NCBI GenBank assembly: GCA_000708835.1
Contig: DF237189.1
Span: 1 to 64,000 of the forward strand
Source: Klebsormidium nitens
Lineage: Eukaryota > Streptophyta > Klebsormidiophyceae > Klebsormidiales > Klebsormidiaceae
DNA length: 64,000 nt
Reading direction: 5' to 3'
A model generated the notes under the pieces. The model was not told where the DNA came from. It worked only from the letters and a program-made list of their open reading frames with translations, and made no database searches. A program made the translations under genes and the position numbers. This document shows, piece by piece, positions 1 to 12,986 of this stretch; within the stretch, counting starts at the first letter, position 1; every line of letters begins with the position of its first letter.

Positions 1-576
1 ATTGATTGACATACAGACTCATGAATCTCCGGTTCCGGCCTGCGCAGATGAGCGGAAAGCTAGGACTGGGCGGAAAGCTCGCAACAACGCTCTCTCCATG
101 GAAATGATCATGGATGCATTGTGGCAGTCTTCAATTGTGCAACGTCAGAACTGCCAAAAGCTAGAGCAAAGTGTTCTAGGGCCACAGTTTGTTAGGGCTG
201 CCTGGAGAAGGCTTCCATGATCAATCAGCTTCCATGCGAGTCCCTTTTAATCTCCCCTAGATTAAAACTTTGGATCCGCCAACATAGCGGCGCCACCCTG
301 TTCTGGGTAGGTCAAGTGGCCGAGCGTCCGGCAGAGGAAAGACCATAAAGCTTCAAAAGCACGTTTTGTAAACTGTGACAGCTTTTCATCTGGTAGCCTG
401 TCTGGAGCTAGCTTTGCGCAGCCGGGCATGGGGAAGAAGCGGTGCTGGTGTCAGGCTTGACAGCTGTTGAATTTAAAGGAACAGGAAAAGGGTTACCCTG
501 ATCTTAGTTGGCCTAGCTCAGAGCGCTGCAGAAGGAGAGCGTACTCAGCACTGCTCTGTGGCACGGTCCTCACAAA
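1..576. other. Intergenic / upstream of EMC5
   Basis: I see no coding exon I can support here. It includes the presumed promoter and 5' leader of the EMC5 gene that starts at 577. The short open frame at 2-220 has no recognisable domain and no conserved splice partner. Confidence 0.4.
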
Positions 577-2422
577 ATGGCTTCATGGTTCAGCAACCTG
601 GTAGCAACGCTTGGCTTTTTCCTGCTGGGGCACTGTGCATATGCCACAATTGGATGTAAGCAGACTGGATTTCAAGGTCTTACTTGACCGAGTTGTTTGG
701 CAAAGCATTCATGAGATGTGTCATTTCGTGATTCTGACAGCAGAGCTGTCCAAATAGAGCATGTAATTGCGAATTATATTGAGAAACATGATTGCACATT
801 TTCCTGTTGGTTCGCTGTAGCTGGTCTGACACCTTTTGATTGTGGTGAAAACCTCAGCCCACTGTGCATTCAAGTCAGAACTCAAACCATTTTGAAATTG
901 ACAAGAAAATCACCCTTCAATGAAGCCAGTTTTAGAAATGGCTGCAGCCTTCGGAAGTTGCCCACTGATGTTGCCGCAGAAGCATACTTCATGTGTTGAT
1001 AGATCTTTCAGCTCATCGTCTGATTGAGCTGGCCTTACAGCGTCAATTTGTGTTCCTTTCCCGTTATAAAAGTAATCCCGGCTCACCCTGCTTGCACTGT
1101 GCCAAAAGAAGTCTGGAGAGCTTGCTGAGGTTGTTCAATGTTGTATGCAGATCGAGAGGGGTTGAAGTTGGCTGAAAAGGAGTACAACTTGCCACCATCC
1201 GAGGTAAGAGGGTGCAAACCACACCCTTGTGACTCCTCTTTACTGCTCCAACAGCTTTTGTCGTACTGCTTTGTCAAATACCCTGTACCAAATGGGCTGT
1301 ACCAGTTGCAAAAATACTGTCAGCGAAAGTAGCGGTACTCTTCTGTAATTGATGCAGAAAGCTCACCTTTCAGTCAATGTGAGTCTCAAGGACCACTGCT
1401 TTCTAAGTCTGGCAGTACATGGGCTTGTACTTTATTTTGTTTTTGAGAGAGACTGGGGAACGTGTAAAATATTAGTATTCTCAATTGGTTAGAGTCCGAG
1501 GTAGTCCAAGATATGGAGTGTACAGATAAGTCTAAGGCAGCTTTCACAAGAGCTTACTCGTCAAGCTGATTGCTGTTCCTATGCATCCCTGAGGAGAAGT
1601 ACTTGGTTCGCATTGGTTGACCCTTGTACTTTGCTCCGATTAAGGTTACATTGAATTCAACTCAACGTTGATTGTCACTAATCGTCAGAGCTTTGAACGC
1701 CACCTATGTGCTGCAGATTCTATTGGAACTGCTTGTTGCTACCGCCATCCTGGTGTGGTCCAGTCTCGAGATGGGGGGGCCCTTCGCACCCATCAAAGTA
1801 GATGCCGCAAGCAACAGGTGAGAGTTCAATGTGACCGTTCCGGGGCAAGTGTTCCATGAGGAGATTCAATGAGCTTGAGCTCAAATATGGCGTTCGGTAC
1901 GAGGCCGGTGACACCGCAATGCAAGTGGGTCCGGAAACTTTGGACAGCGAGCGAGGCACTCATTCAATCGTTCTTTACAAAATCCGAGTTTTTTTGTGTT
2001 CAGTCAGTTTCTTACACAGACGAGTAATGATATGGAAGGCATCGCTTTCAGGACTTCAACGATTGCCAGGTACCCTGCTTTGAAAGGCTTTCTCCTTTCG
2101 AAAGTCGCAAGTCACTTTGAACCATCAACAGTGCAAGGACCCTTTAATTTCGGTTCTTGTGATTTAGGAGCCGTTATGCGCGGTCAAGGTGATGCTTCTC
2201 GAGCTCGAAATGAAGTCTCAAGCATGTCTTCGCATCTCTTTCAAGCGTTTTTGTTAAGGACAGGAACTTTTGGTTGACCTCATTCATTGGACCTGATCGA
2301 GATTGCGTCCCACAACATCCAGGTTGGTTAAGCTTCCGGAGCTGATGGACTTCTGCTCGGTCAACCACCGAGGCAGAGGCCTCCCCGCTTTCTTAGAGCC
2401 GTCAGGAGGAATGGACGACTGA
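577..2422 (+). CDS. EMC5: ER membrane protein complex subunit 5 (EMC5/MMGT-like), 4 exons
   Basis: Small subunit of the ER membrane protein complex, which inserts tail-anchored and multipass proteins into the ER membrane. Exons: 577-655, 1151-1203, 1717-1817 and 2323-2422. All introns are GT-AG with phases 1, 0 and 2, and the total of 333 nt gives 110 residues, close to plant EMC5 (about 100). The sequence shows a first membrane helix (FSNLVATLGFFLLGHCAYA), the family-typical Y-R after it across the first splice (IG-YREGLKLAEKEY), a second helix (ILLELLVATAILVWSSL), and the C-terminal signature DFCSVNHRGRGLP, which matches the FNHRG block of the family with Val in place of Phe. The start is the first ATG in frame. 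Exons are too short for a simple ORF scan. It converges on PLGG1. Recognition is from remembered family motifs, not a search. Confidence 0.88.
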
Positions 2423-3812
2423 TATGAGATCACGGGCCAAAATGTACGGGGACAGCTCAATGGGGCGTTCAGCGCTTTTCAGAACATCATAAGGCACAAC
2501 ACGTCCAGATGATTGGCTTCTGCAGGCCCTTGTTGGTTGTCAACTATTTTCAAGAGAAGCAGTGGCAGAACCAGTCGTTCTGCCACTATTGAGAGGCATG
2601 CAGCATAGCCTGGAAGAACAAGAAATATTGATGTACAGCCGAATTGTCAAGAGGACAGCTTGATCCAATAGCAATCTCACAGCACGACCTTATCGAGGTG
2701 TACGACTTGATTTGCCTGCGGTGGAAGCTGGATATGTTTTTGAGTGACAAACCGCATATGATGTATGACATGACTGCATAACTGGACAATCATTGTCAAA
2801 TCTGGCATGGATGAGCAAGGATGTGCGCATATGTTGGAGTCAATCAACGAGTCGGAATCCATCATCCGATCACATGCATGACGGAGTTGAATTAATTGAC
2901 CCATGGCAATTCAAAGGTGGCTGTCGTGATTGGACTCATGTATCCGGGTGCCAACTTGTACATGTAATCGACATATCGTATATACGGCCACTGAGTAGAT
3001 GCAGCAGTTCGGTTGAAAGCGGCATCCGGCCGCCACGGTGCAGGCCGGGTGCATGCAGCGGTGGTTTCATATTTAATGATGATGCAGTATACGTACATGA
3101 TGTGCAAGCAACTTTAGTACCTGGTCGCCCGCCTGCCGCCAATTCAGTGTGCCCAGTCCCGATATTGCGCATGCAACGATAGCTCATCTCGTTATCGGGG
3201 TTGATTCTTAACACGTTTGATTTGAATGTTGCACTTTCACACGCGGCGTAATGGTACTTTCAGAGCGGCCCGCCAGCTTTGATGCCGAACGTCAATGGCT
3301 ATACTTATGTGGCAGCTATTGCATAATATATCAAAACAGAAGGCAAGCCTAGGATCCAACATTTGCGTGCCAGAACAAGCCAGAAGTCCATTTGTCTTTT
3401 CTTGAAGGTCCCGGTCTAATTCTTATTTACAACAAACACTACACTACCGTCCCCACATACACTGAACTACCTTAAGCGCATATGTATACTCAAACTCGAT
3501 CTGCGTGAACTCGCTCAGTTTTTCCGCATTTAGTTCGCCCTATCACTGTCAACAAGAACACACCCTAGTTTCAAAGCATCTCTTTTTTAACAAACCTGGG
3601 GCCGGACGTTCCTAGCATGGAACCGAGTGACGATGATGCTACACAACAGGGTGCTTCTAAGGAAGTATTCGCATCCTTGCATCCAAACCTATCGCTAACA
3701 CTTATTTCAACGCAACAGCTCCCTATCAAACCTGCTCTCGTGATCCTTATTGATTTGTACAAGGCCAACCTGATTCAACCAACTCCGTCCCTCAGCAAAG
3801 TAGCTCATTGCG
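2423..3812. other. Intergenic between convergent EMC5 and PLGG1
   Basis: About 1.4 kb that must hold the 3' UTRs of both convergent genes. Short open frames at 2793-3182 and on the opposite strand overlap each other and show no domain or codon signal I trust. I see no repeat or RNA gene. Confidence 0.4.
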
Positions 3813-6800
3813 TCACCCCCCGGCCAACCGCGCCAGCTGCCCCGCCACGACTGGGGTGGAACACGCCGCGAGCGCAAAGAGCGCGGTCAGCGTGTATGCC
3901 ACTTGGGCGAACAGGAGCAGGTCCTCGTCCTTGGCTGCCAGGGCCGCGGAGCCGAGGCCGTGGCTGGACGAGCTGACGGCCAGCGCGCGTGCGACCGGGT
4001 CGTTGAACCGGGCGAGCGAGAGGAGCCAGCGGTTGAGGTTGGAGCCCAGGACGCCGGTCAGGACGCTCGCCCCGACCAGGAGGGAGGGGTCACCTGCGAT
4101 GAAGGGGAAGGAGCTAGAAACAGATCCGTTGATTGGTAGTGGATCAAATGAAGGCAAGCCGTTCAAACTGCAGGGACATCCGCAGAAAACACCTCACAAA
4201 GTAGCACAATTGGCACGCGCCTGCCGATTTCTGCACCGAAAACGGACAGCGTGCGATAAGCAGACTCACAATTGACGCCAGAATGAGTTCCAAAATTGTC
4301 AGGAATGGCGCTTTGGAGTCTCAATTTGTGACAGTCGGAGGCCGTTTTGGACACCTAAGTGTGACCATTCACAGGCTCAGGCTATCTCTTCGGCATACAG
4401 CGAACTCATCGAGGCAGACCACTTTAATAAGATGTGCAGAAAGAACAATCTGGGCGGAGCGCTTACCGCCGATCAGAGGCGCCAGCGGTGCGGCCACTTG
4501 CGGCGAGACGAAGCGCGCGGCCAGGGACGCGCTGAGGGCGGGGTCCAGGCGAAGGCGGCGCGCCAAAAAGGCGGCGGAGAAGAGAGAAAAGAGCGCCGAC
4601 AGGGGTACAACCACGCCCAGCTCCGGCAGGTGGTCGCGGATCAGCTGCAAACGGAAGCAATCAGGGCGGTGCGCTAGCCGCTTCGGAGACACGTGTCCTT
4701 TTGGGCGCGCTTCCTCTAGCTGAGCTCACGGGGTCTTGACGATGCATATTAGCCAGCGGGGCGGCTTGGAAATAGGAAATGACAGGTTTAATAGACCTGA
4801 GAAGGCAGAATATGCACGAACCGGATCAGCAGCTACAGAAAAGGGCACTTCAGACAGGGAGGCCGCGTACAACTTGTGAACAGAGGACGGTGCCAGCACA
4901 TCTCCTCAGCGCGTTGCAACGAGCAGAGTATAGTGCTGATGGAAGCGTGCCGTGCGCCCTTTTCAAGCTGGGCGACCTGTTGGCACACGTTGAAGATTGA
5001 AAACCCGTCGAACTTTCCGCAGGCGACAGCAGCCAGAAGGAGCGGAAGAAATCAAGAGCCAAATCACAAGTTGTGAATGAGGGACCGTGTTTGAAACGGT
5101 AAGATAAGTTTGTACCTTCTTCTGTCGGTTCAGCGTGAACGCGAGCGCCAGGATGGACGGTCCGATGAACGAGCTCAAGATATCGGCGGCGCCGGGAGAG
5201 CGGATGCCGCCGGTCGAGTACAGCCCTGCAACAACAGGTGCTTGAGATGATACTGATGGCTTAACCCAAAAGGAGTAAGGAGTTCTAGTTGGACCAGTGT
5301 GTGTCGTGAGAGATTAAAAAGCCGATTTGAAGCTCCAATTCGGGTTGAGTTCATCCTGTCCACGTCGAAAAAGGGGCGCACACTCGGAGCTGCTGACGGA
5401 AAAAAGCGTAGCAATCGGACAGGTCAGGTTCTGTGACCGGCACGGATCGAAAGCAGTCGCGGCGGCCAGGGTTGAGAATACTTCGATCGGTCAGCTCTGT
5501 GCAACGCACATTAACAAGGACTGCATGCGCTGAAAACTTCTAAAGACTCCTGTGAATCTCCTCTCTGTCTGGCACGTCAAAAAGAGTCCAAATCCCGCCA
5601 CCTGGCAATCTCAGAAGGGTCGCGGGTGGCCTAGCTTCCTGCCGTTAAGCGAAGTTGACCATGCAGGTACTAAAGGAAGCAGGGCTCGACCGTGGAGGTC
5701 AGAGTGAAGCCGTCTTTTTGGAAAAGAGGAGCTGCCCCGTCGAACACCGGTATGCTCGCGCAAACACACTAGCAAGCCAGAAGCATGCTGAGAGCCATGG
5801 ATGCATCAAAGTAACATCAATTACTGCAGTATGATTCAAACTCACTTGTGAAATGCGTCTCTGGGTTTCCGAATCTTGAACAAGGACGGGAAACGAAAGC
5901 GAAGTGATTTGGCACCTCACCTAGGATGGAGTCCCAGCCACGGCCGAGGCTCTGGCCTCCCACAAAAGCGAGTGCGTTTACGAGAGCAGCGGCCACTAGG
6001 GACGGGTGGATGAGCCGCTTCAAAGGGCCGGGGAGCCTGGACGAAATGAATCAGCGTTTGAGGACTCGGGAAACCGACGGAATTATGTATTGCGGCTACG
6101 AATTCAACGGTTCGAGAGAGTGCCCTAGCTAGTTGAGATGTAAAATTCCACTTATGGCGTCATGGATTTCTCTGCTTTCTGAACGCATTCTGTCGGATGT
6201 CGTGAGGGCACCGGAGAGTGTAAACCCAACTGAACTCGCTGCGGCCCTCAACGCGCTCAACAACGCCATCGACTATTCCTCTCGTACATATGGAGGCCGT
6301 TTATAAACGGGTGTATTGCCAGAGCCTTGCACACACTACAGCAAGCTCGAACAACCGTCTGATCGTACTAGCACTGAATGATTACGATTCTCGAGCAATC
6401 GCTCGAAACCTTGAACTACATTACTTCCAGACGCGGTTCTTGCGCTGTCGTCAACCCAAAGAGCCTTCGACCACGACTGGCTACCCCTTGTCCGACAAAT
6501 TCTTAACCGAACGTTCTGAAGAGACAATAAAGGATTTTTCCTCTTACCAGGCGCTAAGCAGGAAGCCCGTAACAGTGGCGCCTAGCAAGCAGGGAGCTGC
6601 GGTCAGCGCCTCTGACCCGGCCAAGGTGGGTGCCACGTAGTAGACCAGACCCGCGCCAGCAGTGAGCGCAGCCCAGGGAATGAGCTCAGTCAAGCTGTCG
6701 AAGCAAGAAGGAAAAGTTGGTCACAGATTCTTCTCAGCATCTGGCGACCGGGCGAGGAGTTTCGAAAATAAGCCGACAAGTCCTGGTTTTCATCAAGACT

Positions 6801-8710
6801 TGTAAAGCAAATGTGGTTTGGAAACAAGACTTCTTGGTCGAAGGTACAGTACGACGTCGATCGGCACCCCCGGACAACCGAGCCAGTGGCCAAGTCTCAC
6901 CTCAGTGGCGACATCCAGGAATTTTCGAGACTGCCTATCTTCTTGAGACTCTGGTAACTAGTGCGAAAAGTGTTCGTCTTCGTTCTCTGCTCATGTAGCG
7001 TCACACAGACCATGACAGCAGCTCTGTTTGCTAGGCATAACAGTCGAATTTCCTTAGCGGAAATTACACATTGTTGGGGAGCTTACGTGTAAGGAGCCAC
7101 GTTAGGCATGTGCTCCGCAGACCGCAGTCGGTCGCTGGGCTTGAGTCTTCGCACCAACGTAGCCAAACCTCCCGCCTGAAAAAACGAAGTGACGAGGCCA
7201 ACCACTGCACCAGACGCAGAAACGCTTGAACATTTCGAGAATCAGAGTGACAAATCGTTCTTTGTCAACATCGACATTGACTGTTCCGTTTATCTCAAGA
7301 ACGATAATCTGCAGATGTGCAGTCCCGGACGACAATGTTTAATCAAAAGCCTTCAGCCCTTTCTCGCACTGCAGCCTTCAGAGACCAATAAATGGTTGCA
7401 GCCCTTGTAGGAAACAATCTGAGGGGTGTATCAATCTCATGAGCATTTTCGAAAATATTTCTCACTTCAGCAACACTTCTGTTTGCGCAATCAAATGGGA
7501 AAAGCAGTCGTAACCTTGACCGCACATTCTTCCTGATGAGAGCAGCGTGTAGGATTCTCATCATGATGAAGCTGGCAATTCTTACCTAGCACTAAGACAA
7601 TCTTGATTCCTTCCACCACTGGAATGCTCCGCAGGACTTGCGGAAGCATCACAATGGCGGGGGTGTAAAAAAGGGGCAGCCATCTCTGGAGGAACTCCGT
7701 CGCAGGTCCGAAGAACGCGATGACATCACGGGCAAAGGGCTGGCTGGCTTGGTCGATGACCAGGAGCGCTGAGGTCAGCAGCAGGCAGCCAACCAGGGCG
7801 CTGGGGAGTGCGGCGTTCGGGAGGGCAGATTGAAGTGCCTGATCTGCACCCAAAAGAGCAGTGGTCAATTGTCATGTCAAGGGCTTGGTTAGTTCTTTGA
7901 TTGCACGGGAAGGCTGTTCTTTTAGTTCACCAGAGAAACCTCTTCGCAGCTCCCACGTGAGCTATCCCAATGAAGGTGGCCCTCAAGTACAAGATCCATC
8001 ATGTCACATCCCATTCCGCACTGGAAGAATGAAGTGCCCCTTTTAGCTAACTGCAATAAGACTCTCTCCGTGCTTTCCATCAAACATTGATGGTGGATTG
8101 CGTTCCTGAAATAGACCAACCATGATGATTGTGAGGGGAAATAAGCTCAAGCAGACTCGGTCACTTTGAAAACAGGTCTTTCAAGGTGCTCACTTGCAAA
8201 AGAGATGCAATGCCGTACTTGTATCACAACTCTGGTTTCCGCTTCAGCCCATAAAAAACCTCATACACCAATTGTCCTACCTGCTGCCACCAGCACTGCT
8301 AACCCCAGGGCTACTTTTGTAATGCTGCCCTCCTTCCTGTGTCCAGACAGTTGCTCAGACAAATCCGCATCTAAGCTGGCTTTTGGCACCATCCGCCGAG
8401 AGCTTGCGGCAGCTAGTGGAAAGTTCTTCTCCTTACTGCTACTGGATTTCTTAACCCTCCACCGAAAAGGTACGAATTGCCGCTGAAGTGGTGCATAATG
8501 CCGGTTGTCAGCTAAGCTGGCAATTGGAGCGATACACTGATGAACAGCATGCCTTTCCCAGCTTCTCAGATTCACTGTCTGGCATTTGTGAGCTTGAAAC
8601 GCTTTTGGAACTGCAGCTTCATCAGGATTTGAAGGCCGCGTCCACACCAGCGAACAGGTGCCAGACCGATCAAAGCAATGCTGTATGGACTGCATCTGGT
8701 CTGCATGCAC
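3813..8710 (-). CDS. PLGG1: Plastidal glycolate/glycerate translocator (LrgAB-fusion), 8 exons
   Basis: Inner-envelope chloroplast transporter that exports glycolate and imports glycerate during photorespiration. Exons in transcript order: 8710-8281, 7843-7586, 7204-7087, 6694-6548, 6036-5921, 5225-5116, 4644-4467 and 4093-3813. Splice phases agree at every join and the total of 1638 nt gives 545 residues (Arabidopsis protein about 512). Residues 1 to about 110 are Ser/Arg/Lys-rich and fit a transit peptide. An LrgA-like hydrophobic part follows (WLPLFYTPAIVMLPQVL in exon 2). The C-terminal half is LrgB-like: LYSTGGIRSPGAADIL, SSFIGPSILALAF, and the hallmark NDPVARALAVSSSSHGLG with its His-Gly-Leu-Gly turn near the end. 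The protein ends CSTPVVAGQLARLAGG, like the plant family. The start could be 8710 or the Met at 8695. It diverges from PI4K gamma across 4.3 kb. Confidence 0.95.
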
Positions 8711-8961
8711 AGCAATCCCTTTGAAGGAGGTGATGGGGAAGGAAAGCGCTCAATAAGAAAACGCCCAGCGCAAATAGAAGCGCGGCAGAGTTGGACGCCA
8801 TTGGCAGAGGGCTGGCACAGCCAAGCCGGCAGACATGCCACCTCCAGGTGGCAGTGGTATAGAAATCCTTCTGGCAATTGCACGTACGACAGACGTTCGA
8901 TGTGGATCACGGATTCTTATATATGTCACACATGGTGTATCGAAATCGAAATCGAATTATA

Positions 8962-9210
8962 ATAAGAGTATTGGCCCTAATTCCGGAATTTCGCAGTTCC
9001 GGACGGGTAAAGCAAAAACCTTATTCCGGACATAACAGATTAGGTCGGTAAGTTGACACACGGTGTCCGGGATAGCGTTCGAAAAATCCGGAATTGGAAC
9101 TGGTGAAAGCCCCAGCGTGCTCGGTAGACTGCTTTGTTAGGTCCGGAATAAGGTTTTTGCTTTACCCGTCCGGAATTGCGAAATTCCGGAATTAGGGCCG
9201 ATACTCTTAT
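8962..9210. repeat. Foldback (MITE-like) inverted repeat
   Basis: The left arm at about 8962-9037 and the right arm at about 9133-9210 are near-perfect reverse complements. Both contain ATAAGAGTATYGGCCC, then AATTCCGGAATTTCGC and a run ending TTATTCCGGAC. The spacer is about 95 bp. There is no coding capacity. Size and structure fit a small non-autonomous DNA transposon or a hairpin. I could not define a target duplication with certainty. Confidence 0.7.
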
Positions 9211-9369
9211 AGACTGACATGTATATATGTAAAGCCTGTAACGCTTTCGACAAATTGCATCGAAGCTGTCTCGCGAGTCGCGATGGTTCACGACAGGCAA
9301 GAACATAGGAAATCGACACGTGTCCACGACATCCCTTTTAGGAGTTGAGTCCCGAAAGACTGACGTTCC

Positions 9370-9440
9370 TGCCAGGCCACTCGAACCCTGGACTCGAGCC
9401 GTCCGACCAAACTCTTTGCCCACTGGGCTAACTAGATTGG
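9370..9440 (-). other. Possible tRNA-derived remnant (A/B-box-like)
   Basis: On the minus strand there is an A-box-like TTAGCCCAGTGGG followed about 35 nt later by a B-box-like GGTTCGAGT. These are the internal RNA polymerase III promoter elements of tRNAs and SINEs. The T stem does not pair well and no clean cloverleaf forms, so this is not an intact tRNA. It may be a SINE head, a tRNA pseudogene or chance. Confidence 0.25.
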
Positions 9441-10427
9441 CAGCACACTGTGCTGCACTCGGCATGCCATAATATCGTTTTTGCGCCGAGCTGGTTCAAC
9501 GGTTCAGACCGTCGATGTCGATGTGCAAATTCAGGCCGGAGGGTTCCGAGGCGACGGTTGTACCCCCTGGAACAGGCTGGAAATGCAATCGACGGCCTGC
9601 GACTTTTGAGCACACGTGCGGATCTCCATCGGAGGGCCTGCGACCGTCGGCCGACCTACAATAATCGCACAAAACGACAAACAGTCGTGAATCTACTGTA
9701 AGATTTTATAGTGCCAGGTATGAGCAGCTACTCCGAATACCCTGCCCGCTCATACACCATCTTTGCTGTGGCCCATCGAACCTCCTGGAAAAGCGGTCGA
9801 CCGGACTCTTCTCGCATAAGAGATTTGACGGATTTTTAAGGGTAATAAGGCGGACGAACAAGCGAGGGTCCCTGGGAGGTGGTCGCCACCCATTTTGCGA
9901 CGTCGTACTGCGGCATTGCACGACACCATTCCGGAGGCTTTCGCCATTTTCAATAGTAACGCGTACGCTCGCGCGCACACTGGCGCACACTGGACAGCAG
10001 AGAAAATGGCATGCCAAAAAGAGCGCGTGCGTTTGCGGAACCTTCCAAATCTACCGTATATAATAAAAGTCATTAGCAGTGTACGGCCGTAAATCCTGGA
10101 ACCGATATCGACGACCGTCATTCCTTACACGTGGCAGATTCCTATGTTCTTGCCCTGTCGCAATAGCACGAGAGCAGTTTCAACGTTCGACGCGGTTCGG
10201 TACGCTTAGTCGATATTCTGCGCTCGTCATCCAGAGTCAGCTCCGAAGATATCTACACTTCCGTTTTTTTTCGATCCGTCGCTTTCAAACCCCAGTGGAT
10301 CACGATGGCCAGGACGCTATCTTGCGTCATATCTGATCATCGGACGGCTGCGGACTGAGAGGGCAGTAACTCCTGGTCAAGTCTATCTTTTGTGAGCACT
10401 TTTTTGTGCCGTCGATAGGGTGCATTA

Positions 10428-10922
10428 GGTACCGTCGATGGTCAGGGATACAAACGACCCCTTTGACGATCCGATCGGATCGGCAGCGGGTCTCACCGCT
10501 GGTACGTACCGGGTCTGCATCATGTAACCCACAACTTGACGCATTCATCCTTCCGACATCACCGTTGGATTCAGGCGAGAGGAGACCTGCCGGGCCGCAG
10601 CTCCGTTCGATGATGGCGCTGAAGCCCCATCATTGTGCATGGGCCATGGAAACGGCACCGCGGCTGCCCGGTACTTACTGGTGCACCTGACCAAAACCGT
10701 GAATTGCGCATAAGGTATGTACCGTCTTGAGAACGTTCTTTGAACCAGCCTGCTGAGGTTGCTCTACGGTCTGCACCGTTGACGGGTACCGTGCATACCT
10801 GGGCCTTTTTGGTACGTACCGTAGACTTGTGGTACAGTGTACCGCAGTCTTCGACGCTTGGAAATGGATATAAGAGGAGAGCCGCACCTGCAGACCACTC
10901 AAGCCGTCAAGGTACCGTACAC
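10428..10922. other. GTAC-dense intergenic island
   Basis: I count about 12 GTAC tetramers in roughly 495 bp, several as GGTACC or GTACGTAC, against about 2 expected by chance. GTAC is the core bound by plant and algal SBP-box factors. Whether this is regulatory or a repeat remnant is unknown. Confidence 0.45.
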
Positions 10923-12986
10923 AGGGGTTCATGGTGGTTCATGGTGGACTCGTGGCATTGCATCTTCCTCAAATACAAGCAACTTCCGCTAGCTCAGCAA
11001 CCTCTCGAAAGGAGGACGGAGAGCGCAAGCTGCGTGCTTATCAGGTTCAAAGTGCCGTCTGCGGGGAGGTTGTCGGTGGGAGCACAGTCAGCTTGCAGGA
11101 TTTGTTCTGGGTTTGAAGAACGCGCTTCCCAGATTTCCATCTCAACACTTTGTGAGTTTACTTAGATCTCAAGAGCTGCACCTAAGCAGGAGGACTTTTA
11201 GAACCCCTGTGGTGCCCCAGGCGCTCGGCTGGAGGGATGGATGTTACGATGTAACCATCAGAGTATCCTAGCTCGGCCTCTGGGCCAGGGCACCTCAAGA
11301 AAAGCCTGTTGGAGAAAGGATTAGCTCCAAGCCTTTAGCCTTGTGCCAGGCGTGTTGCCTAGAGACTAGTTTAATAGCGGAGGGTGGGGCCTCGCCAGCA
11401 GTCTAGCCTTTGTCCAATATGGGGGCAGGTTTAGAAGTTCTTCTATCGAGGTACCTTTCTGCGGACCCATGATTGGTCCAGGCAAAACTCGTGGGGCTTT
11501 GCCTCTGAGCTGTGACAAGAGTGTCGCGCTTGGCATTGTCTGTGTACCCCAGAGTTCCGCAGGAGGCAGCAGGTCTGGAGTCAGCAACAGCAGCAAGGAG
11601 TGGGCCTGCCGTGTTGCGGCGGGGCCTCGGCATGGCTCCAGACCTTTCTGGACCTGTTATCTCGATGCCTATGATGTCGCCCGCGCTGGACCAGGTAATC
11701 ATCGCAGGTCTACGAAGGTCATCTGCAAATCTTTTAAAATGGTGTGGTGATTGAGGAATCTGCATTCTTGTGAATGTTGGGTTAGTTGCTCTGAAGAGCG
11801 CGCCTAAGTAAGGTATTTTGTCGTGTTTCAGTATTTATTCACAAACATATGATCGGATTCATTTGTATTACTGGCCCTCATCAAAACATGTCCGTCATCA
11901 GGATATGTTGCTTAGTTGTTCTGCTTTGTCTGAGCAGCTGTGTAATGTTTGGTCAGCTATTGGGTTTGGTATACCTACAGCTATCACAAAGTTCCATTCT
12001 GATCAGTTTGAGTAGACGAAGGAGTAGTTCCAGGAAACACTTGTTTTAGAGTATGAGTTATTTGCATCTGCTTCTCATTTGCACCTGCTTCGATTGTTGT
12101 ACAAGCAGTTCAAGATGTATAGCACAGGGAAGAAGCCGCCCCCATATTGTAGGGGCGAGTAATTGACAAATACCTTTCAAAGTTATGCAGGGATACTCGT
12201 CGAATGTCTGTGGTGTTTTGGCCAACTCCTGTTGTGTTTGGATTGTAGACTTTTCAATGATTGAACCGGACTTTTCTAAGCCCTGCACCAAACTTTTTCT
12301 AGGCCCGGCAAAGAAAAGTCTAAAAAGTGGACTTTTATCGCACTCAGTATCAGGATTTCCTCTGTGTGGCCATCTTCTGCAAAACAACCTTTTCTCGGAA
12401 CCTTCTGGATTGGACGTCCAGCAGGGATGCCTAGTTGTTGATGTTTTCGCGGGTTCTTGGGTTATCCAAGATATGGACCATACGGGCCAACGGCACCCAT
12501 CATTGCAACTGTGCTTTCTGTTTCAGGCTGGTCTTCAATTGAAATGTGGTCAGGCATAGCGGCAAGTAGTTCGGCTTGAGCTGAGACCAGAGCATTTTTT
12601 CCACAGTAGCTTCTTCTCCTCCTGTGGGGTGTCCATCATATGATCAAGTCCTTGTTCTCTTTTTCCGTCAGCAACTTGGCTTCGGAGACAGCTTAGTGAA
12701 CCTCGATTTGTCCAATCTGTGTGCACTTGCATGAGTCTCGAGTGACATCTATTTGAAAGAAGCATTTGAAGCCAACAGAGGCAGGAGGAAACCACATTGG
12801 ATCGGCAAGCTTTGTCCATTTTTTGGTGTAAAAAGCCTTCTGAGTTGAAGGTACGATGTCTGCCGATATCGTCCAAATAATGGTCAATAACGAGTTGATC
12901 ACATAATGACAAAGCGGAGAACCTGGAGAAAGAAAGAAACAGAAGCGCGCAGCAGCTGTTTGTAAGAAGCCCTGCTATCAAAAGCC

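Larger units (their letters stand above)
8711..12986. other. Intergenic between PLGG1 and PI4K gamma
   Basis: Divergent intergenic region of 4.3 kb. It contains a foldback element (8962-9210), a possible tRNA-derived remnant (9370-9440) and a GTAC-rich island (10428-10922). From about 11000 to 12986 I see only short frames without domains. Part of this may be 5' leader or non-coding first exons of the PI4K gamma gene, because a candidate acceptor (TCTGCAG) also lies just inside its first open frame. Confidence 0.4.

Noticed and set aside
9040-9465. 141-residue minus-strand frame between PLGG1 and PI4K gamma
   Set aside because: Overlaps the right arm of the foldback element and the tRNA-like remnant. 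No domain and no splice partner.
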